Assembly (NCBI GenBank): GCA_963698495.1
Contig: CAVORB010000011.1
Location: forward strand, 186,001-250,000
Reading direction: 5' to 3'
Source of the DNA: CAVORB01 sp963698495
Lineage (GTDB): Bacteria > Pseudomonadota > Gammaproteobacteria > Chromatiales > Chromatiaceae
Length of the DNA: 64,000 nucleotides
Below, piece after piece: positions 30,561 through 39,978 of this stretch. Every line of letters starts with the position of its first letter. Positions within the stretch are counted from its first letter, which is position 1. Below the pieces are notes generated by a model that did no database searches, was not told the origin of the DNA, and saw nothing but the letters and a program-made list of their open reading frames with translations. Made by a program: the position numbers and the translations under genes.

Positions 30561-31499
30561 ATGTCGGCACTGCGCATCGTCTTCGCGGGCACCCCCGAGT
30601 TCGCGGTTCCGTCCCTCGAAGCCCTGACCTCGAGCGGTCACGATATTGCTGCCGTCTACACCCAGCCGGATCGGCCGGCCGGTCGCGGCCGCAAGCTCAC
30701 CGCCAGTCCGGTCAAACAAGCCGCCATCGCCCACGGCCTCACGGTTTTCCAGCCACCGACGCTGCGTGACTCCGCGGCGGTGGAGGCCTTGAGGGCGCAT
30801 AACGCGGACCTGATGGTCGTGGTCGCATACGGGCTACTGCTCCCGCAGCCGGTACTCGATGCCCCGCGCTTGGGGTGCGTGAATGTGCACGCGTCCCTGT
30901 TGCCGCGCTGGCGGGGCGCCGCGCCGATCCAGCGAGCGATCCTGGCGGGGGATCGGGAAACGGGCGTCACCATCATGCGGATGGAAGCGGGGCTCGACAC
31001 TGGCCCGATGTACCTGAAGCGCTCGATCCCGATCGCGGGCGACGACACGGGCGGCAGCCTTCACGACAAGCTTGCGGTCCTCGGGGCCGATGCGCTTTTG
31101 GATGCGTTACCGGGGATTGCCGACGGCCCCCTCTCGCCGCAGCCCCAGGATGCATCCCTGAGCACCTACGCCGGCAAACTCGACAAGGAAGAAGCACTGA
31201 TCGACTGGCGCAGACCCGCGGTCGAGATCGAGCGCATGATCCGCGCCTTCGATCCGTGGCCGGTGGCGCAGACGCGCCTTGGCGACGTCACGCTGCGGCT
31301 GTGGGGCGCCGAGCTCGCGGCCCTCGAGGCATCGGGGGCCGCGCCGGGCAGCATCCTCGCCGCCGACCGCAACGGCATCCTGGTGGCCACCGCAGAGGGG
31401 GCGTTGCGTATCACCCGCTTGCAGCCCCCCGGCAAGCGACCCATGGCGGCGGCCGATTTCCTCAACGCGCGCAGCCTGGACGGTGAAGCGTTTGGCTGA
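30561..31499 (+). CDS. fmt: Methionyl-tRNA formyltransferase
   Basis: 312 residues. The formyltransferase domain has RIVFAGTPEFAVPSLEAL, YTQPDRPAGRGRKL, VVVAYGLLLPQPVLD and the catalytic block NVHASLLPRWRGAAPIQRAILAGDRETGVTIMRMEAGLDTGP. A C-terminal OB-like domain for tRNA follows (AGSILAADRNGILVATAEGALRI). It formylates initiator Met-tRNA with 10-formyl-THF. It lies 80 bp after def, and its 3' end overlaps rsmB. Confidence 0.97.
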   Translation: MSALRIVFAGTPEFAVPSLEALTSSGHDIAAVYTQPDRPAGRGRKLTASPVKQAAIAHGLTVFQPPTLRDSAAVEALRAHNADLMVVVAYGLLLPQPVLDAPRLGCVNVHASLLPRWRGAAPIQRAILAGDRETGVTIMRMEAGLDTGPMYLKRSIPIAGDDTGGSLHDKLAVLGADALLDALPGIADGPLSPQPQDASLSTYAGKLDKEEALIDWRRPAVEIERMIRAFDPWPVAQTRLGDVTLRLWGAELAALEASGAAPGSILAADRNGILVATAEGALRITRLQPPGKRPMAAADFLNARSLDGEAFG

Positions 31500-32841
31500 G
31501 CCGAGTCGTATCCGCTCGCACGCAGCAACAACCCCGGGCGTAGCCGCCCGAGTCGACGCGGCGCGCGTACTTTGCGCCGTCCGCGACAGCGGACGCTCAC
31601 TGCCCGACGCGATCGACAGCCTGCCGTCCCGCGGCGGCGACCGGGATGCCGCGCTGGTGCAGGAGCTCGCGTACGGGTCCGTGCGCACGCTGGCGCGGCT
31701 GGAGGCATTGACCGACATCCTGCTGCGCAAGCCGCTCAAGCGCGAGGACGCGGATCTGCTCGCCCTCATCCAGATCGGCCTCTACCAGATCCTCGCGACC
31801 CGCGTTCCGGATCACGCGGCGGTGGACGCGACTGTGGAGGCAGCGCGGCGCATCGGCAAAGGCTGGGCGGCGCCCCTGATCAACGCCATCCTGCGGCGGT
31901 TCCTGCGCGAGAGCGCGCTGCTGCTCCGGCGCGTCGACGCATCGGAAGAGGCCAGGTGGCTGTTCCCGGGTTGGCTGCTGCGGAGCATCCAGGCCGCCTG
32001 GCCCGAGCACTGGACGTCCATCCTCGACGCCAGCAACGAACGCCCGCCGATGACCCTGCGGGTCAACGCCATCAAGGCGACCCGCGCGCAGTATCTCAGG
32101 TCCCTGGCGGCCGCGGGACTGACCGCGCGTCCGGCCCCGCATGCCGGAAACGGACTCATCCTCGATCTTCCGCTGCCCGCCCGGCGGCTCCCCGGTTTCG
32201 ACCAGGGAATGGTGTCGGTGCAGGACGCCGGCGCCCAACTGGCGGCGGAGGTGCTGGACGCGCAACCCGGCGAACGGGTGCTCGACGCCTGCGCGGCTCC
32301 CGGCGGCAAGACCGCCCACATGCTGGAGCGCGCGGGAAACGCCCTCGATCTGACCGCCCTCGACCTGAATCCCCGGCGCCTGGAACGGGTGCGAGAGAAC
32401 CTCGACCGGCTCGGGCTAGCGGCGCGGGTCGTGGCCGGGGACGCAACGGCACCGGACGGCGAATGGGCTCGGGACCGCTACGATCGCATCTTGCTCGACG
32501 CCCCATGCTCGGCGACCGGGGTGATCCGCCGCCACCCGGACATCAAACAGCTGCGCCGCCCGGCTGACATCGCCGCACTCGGCGCGGGGCAGACGCGCAT
32601 GCTTGACGCCCTGTGGCCCTTGCTGCGCCCCGGCGGCCGCATGGTCTACGTTACCTGCTCCCTGCTGCCGCAGGAAAACGAAGCACAGGTCGCGGCCTTC
32701 CTCGACCGCCACCCGGACGCCCGCGAGGTCCCGTTGGCCTGTTCCTGGGGCTTGCCGCGGGACCACGGGCGCCAGACCCTTCCAGGCATGGACGGAATGG
32801 ACGGCTTCTACTACGCCACGCTCGAGAAGGCGGCGACATGA
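31483..32841 (+). CDS. rsmB: 16S rRNA (cytosine(967)-C(5))-methyltransferase
   Basis: 452 residues. An N-terminal NusB-like helical domain (AARVDAARVLCAVRDSGRSL, LVQELAYGSVRTLARLEALTD, LLALIQIGLYQIL, APLINAILRRFLRE) is followed by a SAM methyltransferase domain: VLDACAAPGGKTAHMLE, LDAPCSATGVIRRHPDIK and MVYVTCSLLPQENE, with both catalytic Cys. I start at GTG 31483 (KRLAEPSRIRS), 17 bp inside fmt; a TTG nine bases on is an alternative. The stop shares an ATGA with the next gene. Confidence 0.95.
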   Translation: MKRLAEPSRIRSHAATTPGVAARVDAARVLCAVRDSGRSLPDAIDSLPSRGGDRDAALVQELAYGSVRTLARLEALTDILLRKPLKREDADLLALIQIGLYQILATRVPDHAAVDATVEAARRIGKGWAAPLINAILRRFLRESALLLRRVDASEEARWLFPGWLLRSIQAAWPEHWTSILDASNERPPMTLRVNAIKATRAQYLRSLAAAGLTARPAPHAGNGLILDLPLPARRLPGFDQGMVSVQDAGAQLAAEVLDAQPGERVLDACAAPGGKTAHMLERAGNALDLTALDLNPRRLERVRENLDRLGLAARVVAGDATAPDGEWARDRYDRILLDAPCSATGVIRRHPDIKQLRRPADIAALGAGQTRMLDALWPLLRPGGRMVYVTCSLLPQENEAQVAAFLDRHPDAREVPLACSWGLPRDHGRQTLPGMDGMDGFYYATLEKAAT

Positions 32842-33407
32842 GCAGAGAACGACTCACCGCGATCTTCGCGATGCTGTGGCTCGCGTGCGCGCTGTTGGCG
32901 AGCCGTGCCGTCGCCGCGTCCGAGTTCAAGGTCGAGGAGGTGACGACCCGCCTCGAGGGCAGCACCGTGGTGCTGGACGCCCGCATTGATTACCGCTTCA
33001 GCGCGGTCGCCCTGGAGGCACTCGACAACGGGGTCCCCCTGACCCTGGAGGTCCACGTTCAGCTGCGGCCCGCCGACGCCTGGGTATGGGAGGACAGCCT
33101 GGTGGATCAGCGCCTGCGCTACATGATCCGCTACAAGCCGTTGTCGGAGCGCTACCTCGTCTCGCGACTCCCCGATGCCGGCGGCCGGGATTACGTGACG
33201 CGCGATGCCGCGATCGCGGCGCTCGGCGATATTCGGGGCCTCGATCTCGTATCGATAGACCGCCTGGAGCCGGACAGGGAATACGAGGTCCACCTGCAGG
33301 CATCCCTCGACGTCGAGGGCCTGCCCCTGCCGCTCAAGCCCATGGCCTACCTGCTCCCGTCCTGGAAGCTCTCGTCTGGTTGGACCAAATGGCCCCTGCA
33401 GCGCTGA
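32838..33407 (+). CDS. DUF4390 family periplasmic protein
   Basis: 189 residues with a signal peptide (LTAIFAMLWLACALLASRAVAA). The mature part is beta-rich: FKVEEVTTRLEGSTVVLDARIDYRFSAVALEALDNGVPLTLEVHVQLR, then WVWEDSLVDQRLRYMIRYKPLSERYLV. It ends PLPLKPMAYLLPSWKLSSGWTKWPLQ, the hallmark of DUF4390. The family always lies between rsmB and ntrY and may contribute to sensing; function unproven. Start and stop overlap both neighbours. Confidence 0.93.
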   Translation: MSRERLTAIFAMLWLACALLASRAVAASEFKVEEVTTRLEGSTVVLDARIDYRFSAVALEALDNGVPLTLEVHVQLRPADAWVWEDSLVDQRLRYMIRYKPLSERYLVSRLPDAGGRDYVTRDAAIAALGDIRGLDLVSIDRLEPDREYEVHLQASLDVEGLPLPLKPMAYLLPSWKLSSGWTKWPLQR

Positions 33408-35575
33408 AAAGGTTGCGCCAACCGGGCGCGATTCCGGTGGCGCTCCTGTTGTTGGTGCTGTTCGTCGCGCTCGATCTGATGAGCGACGCGGTGCAGAACT
33501 CCGAGGAGCTCAGCCGCGCCTTCGTGCCCCTGTTGTTCCTGGTTCTGCTGGGCCTGGCGGTGCTCGCGGTGATGGTGGCGGTCAACGTGACCAAGCTGGT
33601 CGGCCGCTACCGTCGGCAGGCCGCCGGTTCCCGCCTCACCGGGCGGATCGTGATCCTCTTCGCCCTGATCTCGCTGCTGCCGGTCGGGGTGGTCTACTAC
33701 TATTCGCTCGGATTCCTGCTGCGCGGAATCGACAGCTGGTTCGATGTGGAGATCGACCGTGCGATGGAGGACGCCCTGGCGCTCAACCAGGCCTCGCTCG
33801 ACCTCAACCAGCGCGTCCTCCTCAAGTATTCGGAGCAGCTTCTGTCGGGTATCGAGGACCGCTCCACGACCGCGCTCGCCCTGAGCCTCGGGAAGCTCAG
33901 ACGCCAGGCGGGGGCGCTGGAGATCGCGATCTTCGGCCTCAACGGCCAGGTTTCCGGCAACGCCAGCGAGGACCCGACCCAGCTGGTCCCGAGCCATCCG
34001 GACCGGGAGCTCATCAACCGGGTCCGCAACGGCGACAACTACGTGGGACTGGAAACGGGCGCGGGCGGCGATCTGGTGGTCCGGGTGCTGGTCATCGACC
34101 CGCGTGGCCGCGACATGATGCTGCAGGCCCTGTTTCCCACCTCGGCGCGCATCGGCGAGCTGTCCGCCCGGCTCGAGGACGCCTACAACCGCTACACGGA
34201 ACTGGCGTATCTGCGCCAGTCGCTCAAGTTCAGCTTCTCGCTCACGCTGTCCCTGGTGCTCCTGTTCGGCCTCATGTCGGCGTTGATCGCGGCGTTTCAC
34301 ACCGCGCGCCGCCTGGTAGCGCCGGTGGCCGACATCGCCCGCGGCACCCGCGCGGTTGCCGATGGGGACTACGAGCAGCAGTTGCCCTTGCCCGCCCACG
34401 ACGACGAGCTTGCGTTCCTGGTCTCCTCGTTCAATGCCATGACCCGCCGCGTCGCGCAGGCCCGCGACGACGCCGCGCGCAGCCAGGAGGCGGTCGAGGC
34501 CCAGCGCGCCTATCTGGAAACCGTGCTCGGACGCTTGTCGTCCGGCGTCATCGCCCTCGATGCCGACGAGCGTCTGCGCACCGCGAACCCGGCGGCGCTG
34601 CACATCCTGAAGCTGGAGGACGAGAGCATCGACGACCACTCGCTCGCGACGCTGGAGTCCGAGCACCCGCGGCTGACGCGCTGGGTGGAGGCGGTGCGCG
34701 CCCGGCTGAAGGCCGAGACCGAGTGGCGCACGGAGGTCACCCTGTTCAGCGGTGAGGGGCGGCAGGTGTTGATGTGCCGCGGCAGCCCCCTGATCAGGCC
34801 CGGGGCGAACGAGCGCGGACACGTCGTGGTTTTCGACGACATCACGACGCTGATCATGGCCCAGCGCGATGCCGCCTGGGGCGAGGTCGCTCGCCGCCTC
34901 GCCCACGAGATCAAGAATCCGCTCACTCCCATCCAGCTCTCGGCGGAGCGCCTGCGCCACAAGCTGCTGGCGAAGCTGCCCGAGCAGGACGCGGACATCG
35001 TGGACCGCGCCACGCGCACCATCGTCCAGCAGGTCGAGGCGATGAAGGCCATGGTCAACGACTTCTCCAGCTATGCCCGCACGCCGAAGATGGAGGTCGA
35101 GCCCCTGCGTCTGGACGCGCTGATCTTGGAGGTGATGGAGCTATACCACAGTGCCGGGCCGAAAGAGGGCCTGGAGGTGCGCTTGAATGCGCCAGGCACG
35201 CAGATCAAGGGAGATCCGTTGCGGCTGCGCCAGGTGATTCACAATCTGGTCAAGAATGCCCAGGAGTCCCTGGAGGGTCGCCGCGACGGCCACATCCTGG
35301 TGTCCACGGACCTGATCCGGGAAGCCGAGAGTCCGCTGATTGAGCTGAGCGTGGAAGACAACGGGAGCGGATTCGACGAGGCGCTGCTCGGTCGGCTGTT
35401 CGAGCCGTACGTGACCACCAAAGCAAAAGGGACAGGACTCGGCCTCTCCATCGTCAAGAAGATTATTGAAGAGCACGGCGGTATCATCTGGGCCGAGAAC
35501 GTCGACGGTGGTGCCCGCGTCGTTGCCAGGCTTCCCGTGTGGAAGGTGGAAACCGCGGCAGCGGCGGTCCGTTAG
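33389..35575 (+). CDS. ntrY: NtrY-type sensor histidine kinase
   Basis: 728 residues. Four membrane helices are visible: IPVALLLLVLFVALDL, LLFLVLLGLAVLAVMVAV, IVILFALISLLPVGVVYY, and FSLTLSLVLLFGLMSALIAAF after an extracytoplasmic sensor of ~140 residues. HAMP (VAPVADIARGTRAVADGDYE), PAS, and the dimerisation/phosphoacceptor helix with His506 (RRLAHEIKNPLTPIQLSAERL) follow. The ATPase domain has VIHNLVKNAQESL, DNGSGF and KGTGLGLSIVKKIIEEHGG. It signals to NtrX, 117 bp downstream. The ATG overlaps the DUF4390 gene by 19 bp. Confidence 0.95.
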   Translation: MAPAALKRLRQPGAIPVALLLLVLFVALDLMSDAVQNSEELSRAFVPLLFLVLLGLAVLAVMVAVNVTKLVGRYRRQAAGSRLTGRIVILFALISLLPVGVVYYYSLGFLLRGIDSWFDVEIDRAMEDALALNQASLDLNQRVLLKYSEQLLSGIEDRSTTALALSLGKLRRQAGALEIAIFGLNGQVSGNASEDPTQLVPSHPDRELINRVRNGDNYVGLETGAGGDLVVRVLVIDPRGRDMMLQALFPTSARIGELSARLEDAYNRYTELAYLRQSLKFSFSLTLSLVLLFGLMSALIAAFHTARRLVAPVADIARGTRAVADGDYEQQLPLPAHDDELAFLVSSFNAMTRRVAQARDDAARSQEAVEAQRAYLETVLGRLSSGVIALDADERLRTANPAALHILKLEDESIDDHSLATLESEHPRLTRWVEAVRARLKAETEWRTEVTLFSGEGRQVLMCRGSPLIRPGANERGHVVVFDDITTLIMAQRDAAWGEVARRLAHEIKNPLTPIQLSAERLRHKLLAKLPEQDADIVDRATRTIVQQVEAMKAMVNDFSSYARTPKMEVEPLRLDALILEVMELYHSAGPKEGLEVRLNAPGTQIKGDPLRLRQVIHNLVKNAQESLEGRRDGHILVSTDLIREAESPLIELSVEDNGSGFDEALLGRLFEPYVTTKAKGTGLGLSIVKKIIEEHGGIIWAENVDGGARVVARLPVWKVETAAAAVR

Positions 35576-35692
35576 CGCGAGCAGACCCTCTACGGCCTAA
35601 CCGGGCGTATTCGGCCCCGTAATGGATCGCCTTATCGGCGGAAGCGTCGCGTTGGAGCGCCTTGGGCGCGAGATTGACTGGAAAAAGCCAAA

Positions 35693-37060
35693 ATGAGCGC
35701 ACCTCACATCCTGGTGGTCGACGACGAACCGGACATCCGCACCCTGGTGCAGGAGATCCTGGAAGACGAAGGCTACGTCGTCGCCGGCGCGGAAAACGGC
35801 GAGACCGCGCGCCACGCCCTGCGGGACCGCCGCCCCGACCTGATCCTGCTCGACATCTGGATGCCCGACCTGGATGGGATCAGCCTGCTCAAGGAGTGGG
35901 CCGAGGACGAGGGCCTGCCCTGTCCGGTGATCATGATGTCCGGACACGGCACGGTGGAGACGGCGGTCGAGGCCACCCGCCTCGGCGCCTACGACTTCCT
36001 GGAAAAGCCGCTCTCCATGGCCAAGCTTCTGCTCACCACCGAGCGTGCCCTGGAGGCGGACAAGCTCGCCAGGGAAAACGTCGGGCTCAAGCGCCGGACC
36101 GCCATCGCGCACGAGCCGGTAGGCCGCAGCGCCGCCATGCAGCGCCTGCGCGAGCAGGTCAAGCGCATCGCGCAGCACGACACCTGGGTCCTGATCACGG
36201 GCGAGGCCGGCAGCGGTCGCGAGACCTTCGCCCGTTACCTCCACTCCCAGAGCGGGCGTCGCGAGCGGCCGTTCGTCGACCTCGGTGTCTCCGGCATCGC
36301 CCGCTCCAACGCGGCGCGCGAGCTCTTCGGGAGCGAGGACGGCGACCACCTCCACTACGGCAGCCTGGAGCAGGCCTCCGGGGGCACCCTGCTGCTCGAC
36401 GAGGTGGCGGACATGGACCTCGAGGTCCAGGCCCAGCTCCTGGGCGCGCTGGACACCGGCTCGTTCCTGCGGGTGGGAGGCACCGAGCCGGTGCGCATCG
36501 ACGTGCGCATCATCGCCGCCACCCAGCGCAACTTGGAGGATGAGGTGCGCGCCGGCCGCTTCCGCGAGGACCTCTTCTACCACCTCAACGTGGTACCCCT
36601 GAACGTGCCGGCCCTGCGCGAGCACAGCGAAGACGTGCCGGAGCTGATCAACTACTACGTGGACTTCTTCGCGACCCACGAGAAGCTGCCCTATCGGCGG
36701 TTCAACGTGGGCGCCCAGAACTACATGCGCAACTACGGCTGGCCGGGCAATGTGCGCGAGCTCAAGAATCTGGTGCAGCGGGTACTCATCCTGGGCGCCG
36801 GGGACGAGGTCAATCAGGACGAGGTCGAGAACGCGCTCGGCGCGGCGCCCGCGGTGCCCACACAGTCTTTGGAGGGAATGGTCTCCTTCGATCAGCCCCT
36901 GCGCCAGGCCCGTGAGCAGTTCGAGAAGGCCTACCTCGATTACCAGCTCGAGAAGCACGGAGGCAACGTCAGCAAGATGGCAAAAGAGGCCGGCATGGAG
37001 CGCACCCACCTTTACCGCAAGCTGCGTTCGTTGGGGATCGAGATCAAGGAACGCCGTTAG
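35693..37060 (+). CDS. ntrX: NtrX-type response regulator with degenerate AAA+ motifs
   Basis: 455 residues. The receiver is normal (Asp10, Asp11, phospho-acceptor Asp54 in LILLDIWMPD, Lys105). The AAA+ region departs from sigma-54 activators: Walker A is GEAGSGRE (170-177), with Arg176 for the essential Lys, and the GAFTGA loop is missing, replaced by LFGSEDGDHLHYGSLEQ (211-227). LLLDEVAD, RFREDLFYHLNVVPLNVPALRE and the Fis-type helix-turn-helix (NVSKMAKEAGMERTHLYRKLRSLG) remain. It probably binds DNA and acts through sigma-70 promoters or as a repressor rather than remodelling sigma-54. The 117-bp gap after ntrY may hold a promoter. Confidence 0.92.
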   Translation: MSAPHILVVDDEPDIRTLVQEILEDEGYVVAGAENGETARHALRDRRPDLILLDIWMPDLDGISLLKEWAEDEGLPCPVIMMSGHGTVETAVEATRLGAYDFLEKPLSMAKLLLTTERALEADKLARENVGLKRRTAIAHEPVGRSAAMQRLREQVKRIAQHDTWVLITGEAGSGRETFARYLHSQSGRRERPFVDLGVSGIARSNAARELFGSEDGDHLHYGSLEQASGGTLLLDEVADMDLEVQAQLLGALDTGSFLRVGGTEPVRIDVRIIAATQRNLEDEVRAGRFREDLFYHLNVVPLNVPALREHSEDVPELINYYVDFFATHEKLPYRRFNVGAQNYMRNYGWPGNVRELKNLVQRVLILGAGDEVNQDEVENALGAAPAVPTQSLEGMVSFDQPLRQAREQFEKAYLDYQLEKHGGNVSKMAKEAGMERTHLYRKLRSLGIEIKERR

Positions 37061-37087
37061 CGGTCAGCTGAAGACCGGTAGGTCGCA

Positions 37088-38461
37088 ATGAAGATCATCA
37101 TCCTCGGTGCCGGTCAGGTGGGCACATCGGTGGCCGCCAACCTGGTCAGCGAGGCCAACGACATCACGGTCGTCGACCAGAACCCTGAGCTCCTGCGCGA
37201 GCTGCAGGATCGCTTCGACCTGCGCACCGTGCTGGGCCATGGCGCCCACCCCGATGTGCTGTTGCGGGCGGGCGCCGAGGACGCGGACATGATCCTCGCG
37301 GTGACCAATAGCGACGAGACCAACATGGTGGCCTGCCAGGTCGCCTACACCCTGTTTCACACCCCCACCAAGATCGCGCGGGTGCGCTCCCAGGGCTTCC
37401 TCGACCACCCCAAGCTGTTCGCCGCCGAGGCCCTGCCCATCGACGTGCGCATCAGCCCCGAGCAACTGGTCACCGAGTACATCCTGCGCCTGATCGAGAA
37501 CCCGGGCACCCTGCAGGTCCTGGACTTCGCGGAAGGCAGGGTGCGCCTGGTGGCGGTCAAGGCCTATTACGGCGGACCCCTGGTCGGCCACGAGCTGCGC
37601 ACCCTGTACGACCACATGCCCCACGTGGATGCCCGCGTGGCCGCCATTTATCGCCAGGACCGCGCCATCCAACCGGCGGGGGACACCGTGATCCAGGCGG
37701 ACGACGAGGTCTTCTTCGTTGCCGCCCCGAAGCACATCCGCTCGGTCATGAGCGAGCTCAGACGCCTCGAGAAACCCTACAAGCGCATCATCTTCGCCGG
37801 CGGCGGCAACATCGGCACGCGTCTTGCCAGCGCCACGGAGCGCAACTTCCGGGTCAAGGTCATCGAGCGCAACCTCAATCGCTGCAAGCAGATCGCCGAG
37901 ACCCTGGAGCGGACCATCGTGCTCCACGGCGACGCGGCCGACGAGGAACTCCTGCTGGAGGAGAACGTGGAGAACACGGACGTCTTCTGCGCCGTCACCA
38001 ACGACGACGAGGACAATATCCTCTCCGCGATGCTGGCAAAGCGCCTCGGGGCGCGCAAGGTGATGGCGCTGATCAACCGCCCCGCCTACGTCGACCTGGT
38101 GCAGAGCGGACATATCGATGTGGCCATCTCCCCGCAGCAGGCAACCATCGGCAGCTTGCTCAAGCACGTGCGCCGGGGCGACGTGGTCATGGTCCACTCC
38201 CTGCGGCGCGGGGCGGCGGAGGCCATCGAGGCCATCGCGCACGGGGATCGAGGCTCCAGCAAGGTCATCGGCCGTCCCGTGGAGGACATCAGCCTGCCCG
38301 CCGGGGCCAGCATCGGTGCCATCGTTCGTGGCGATGAGGTGCTCATCGCCCACCACGACACCGTCATCGAGCCCGAGGACCATGTCATCCTGTTCCTGCA
38401 AGACAAGCGCAAGGTCGTGGAGGTGGAGAAGCTGTTCCAGGTCAGCGTGACCTTCCTGTGA
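37088..38461 (+). CDS. trkA: Trk potassium uptake system protein TrkA
   Basis: 457 residues with two RCK units. Each Rossmann domain has a nucleotide-binding loop (IIILGAGQVGTSVAANL near residue 1, IIFAGGGNIGTRLAS near 236) followed by a TrkA-C domain (DVRISPEQLVTEYILRLIENPGTLQVLDFAEGRVRLV and AISPQQATIGSLLKHVRRGDVVMVHSLRRG). It is the cytosolic NAD(H)/ATP-sensing gate of the K+ channel-like TrkH, whose start is one base past its stop. It follows ntrX by 27 bp, linking NtrYX and K+ uptake in one transcription group. Confidence 0.97.
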   Translation: MKIIILGAGQVGTSVAANLVSEANDITVVDQNPELLRELQDRFDLRTVLGHGAHPDVLLRAGAEDADMILAVTNSDETNMVACQVAYTLFHTPTKIARVRSQGFLDHPKLFAAEALPIDVRISPEQLVTEYILRLIENPGTLQVLDFAEGRVRLVAVKAYYGGPLVGHELRTLYDHMPHVDARVAAIYRQDRAIQPAGDTVIQADDEVFFVAAPKHIRSVMSELRRLEKPYKRIIFAGGGNIGTRLASATERNFRVKVIERNLNRCKQIAETLERTIVLHGDAADEELLLEENVENTDVFCAVTNDDEDNILSAMLAKRLGARKVMALINRPAYVDLVQSGHIDVAISPQQATIGSLLKHVRRGDVVMVHSLRRGAAEAIEAIAHGDRGSSKVIGRPVEDISLPAGASIGAIVRGDEVLIAHHDTVIEPEDHVILFLQDKRKVVEVEKLFQVSVTFL

Positions 38462-38462
38462 C

Positions 38463-39914
38463 GTGAAGCCGCTCATTGTCCAAAAGGTGCTGGGCCTGCT
38501 GCTGATGGTGTTCAGCTTCAGCATGCTGCCGCCGGTGCTGGTATCGCTCTGGTACGACGACGGCGCCGCCACCCCTTTCCTGCTCGCCTTTGCGCTCATC
38601 CTGGGTATGGGTACCCTGATCTGGCTTCCGGTGCACGGAAGCCGTCAGGATCTACGGCTGCGCGACGGATTTCTGGTCGTGGTGCTGTTCTGGACCGTAC
38701 TGGGCCTTTGCGGCTCGCTGCCCTTCATCCTTGCGGATAACCCGCACCTGTCGATCACCGACGCGGTGTTCGAGTCCCTGTCCGGTCTCACCACCACGGG
38801 GGCCACGGTCATCATCGGCATCGACGAGCTGCCGCGCTCCATCCTCTACTACCGCCAGCAGCTGCAGTGGCTCGGGGGCATGGGGATCATCGTGTTGGCG
38901 GTGGCGGTGCTGCCCATGCTGGGCGTCGGCGGGATGCAGCTCTACCGGGCGGAAACCCCCGGCCCGATGAAGGACTCGAAGCTCACCCCGCGCATCACCG
39001 AGACGGCCAAGGCCCTCTGGTACATCTACCTGGGACTGACCATTGCCTGCACCGCGGCCTATTGGGGCGCCGGGATGTCGCTGTTCGACGCCGTGGGCCA
39101 CGCCTTCGCCACCGTTGCCATCGGCGGCTTCTCCACCCACGACGACAGCATCGGCTACTTCGACAGCAACCTGATCGAGATGATCGCGGTCGTGTTCATG
39201 CTGATGTCAGGCGTCAACTTCGCCCTCCACTTCACGGTCGTGCGCCGCAGGAATCCGCTCGTCTACTGGCGCGACAGCGAGTTCCGTTTCTACCTGCTCC
39301 TGATCGCGACCTCGACCGCCATCGTCACCGTAGCCCTGTACTACACCGACACCTACATCTTCTGGGACGACGCCTTCACCCAGGGACTGTTCCAGGTGGT
39401 CTCCATCGGCACGACTACCGGCTTCACCACCGCGCAGTTCTACTATTGGCCGCCGTTCCTGGAGATCCTGCTCCTTTTCACCAGCTTCGTCGGCGGCTGC
39501 GCCGGCTCGACCGGCGGCGGCATCAAGGTGATCCGCTTCCTGCTGCTGATCAAGCAGGGGCTGCGCGAGATCAGCCGCCTCATCCACCCCAACGCCCAGA
39601 TGCCGGTCCGCATGGGGGGCCGGAGCGTCAACCATCGCGTGGTCGACGCGGTGTGGGGATTCTTCTCGCTCTACGTCGCCTGCTTCACCTTCATGTACCT
39701 CGCCCTCGCCGCCACGGGGCTGGACCTGATGACCGCCTTCTCCGCCGTGGCCGCGTGCATCAACAACCTGGGGCCGGGGCTGGGCAACGTCGGTGCCAAC
39801 TACGCCGACCTGCACGACCCCGCCAAGTGGATACTCTGCTTCGCCATGCTGCTCGGGCGCTTGGAGATTTTCACCCTTTTGGTCCTGCTGACGCCGGCCT
39901 TCTGGCGGCGTTGA
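38463..39914 (+). CDS. trkH: Trk potassium uptake transporter TrkH
   Basis: 483 residues, a membrane protein of the Trk/Ktr/HKT superfamily with four pore-loop repeats. Filter-like segments include SLSGLTTTGATVI, AFATVAIGGFSTHDDSIGYF, SIGTTTGFTTAQF and CINNLGPGLGNVG. FTSFVGGCAGSTGGGIKVIRFLLLIKQ is the intramembrane gating segment. It moves K+ inward through the inner membrane under TrkA control. It may begin at GTG 38463; the coding frame MKPLIVQKVLGLLLMVFSFSMLPPV is typical. Confidence 0.97.
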   Translation: MKPLIVQKVLGLLLMVFSFSMLPPVLVSLWYDDGAATPFLLAFALILGMGTLIWLPVHGSRQDLRLRDGFLVVVLFWTVLGLCGSLPFILADNPHLSITDAVFESLSGLTTTGATVIIGIDELPRSILYYRQQLQWLGGMGIIVLAVAVLPMLGVGGMQLYRAETPGPMKDSKLTPRITETAKALWYIYLGLTIACTAAYWGAGMSLFDAVGHAFATVAIGGFSTHDDSIGYFDSNLIEMIAVVFMLMSGVNFALHFTVVRRRNPLVYWRDSEFRFYLLLIATSTAIVTVALYYTDTYIFWDDAFTQGLFQVVSIGTTTGFTTAQFYYWPPFLEILLLFTSFVGGCAGSTGGGIKVIRFLLLIKQGLREISRLIHPNAQMPVRMGGRSVNHRVVDAVWGFFSLYVACFTFMYLALAATGLDLMTAFSAVAACINNLGPGLGNVGANYADLHDPAKWILCFAMLLGRLEIFTLLVLLTPAFWRR

Positions 39915-39978
39915 GATACGCGCCGTGACCCGCCCTATACTCGAGGCGAGAATGCAGACGGCACGGAGGAAAAGACCG

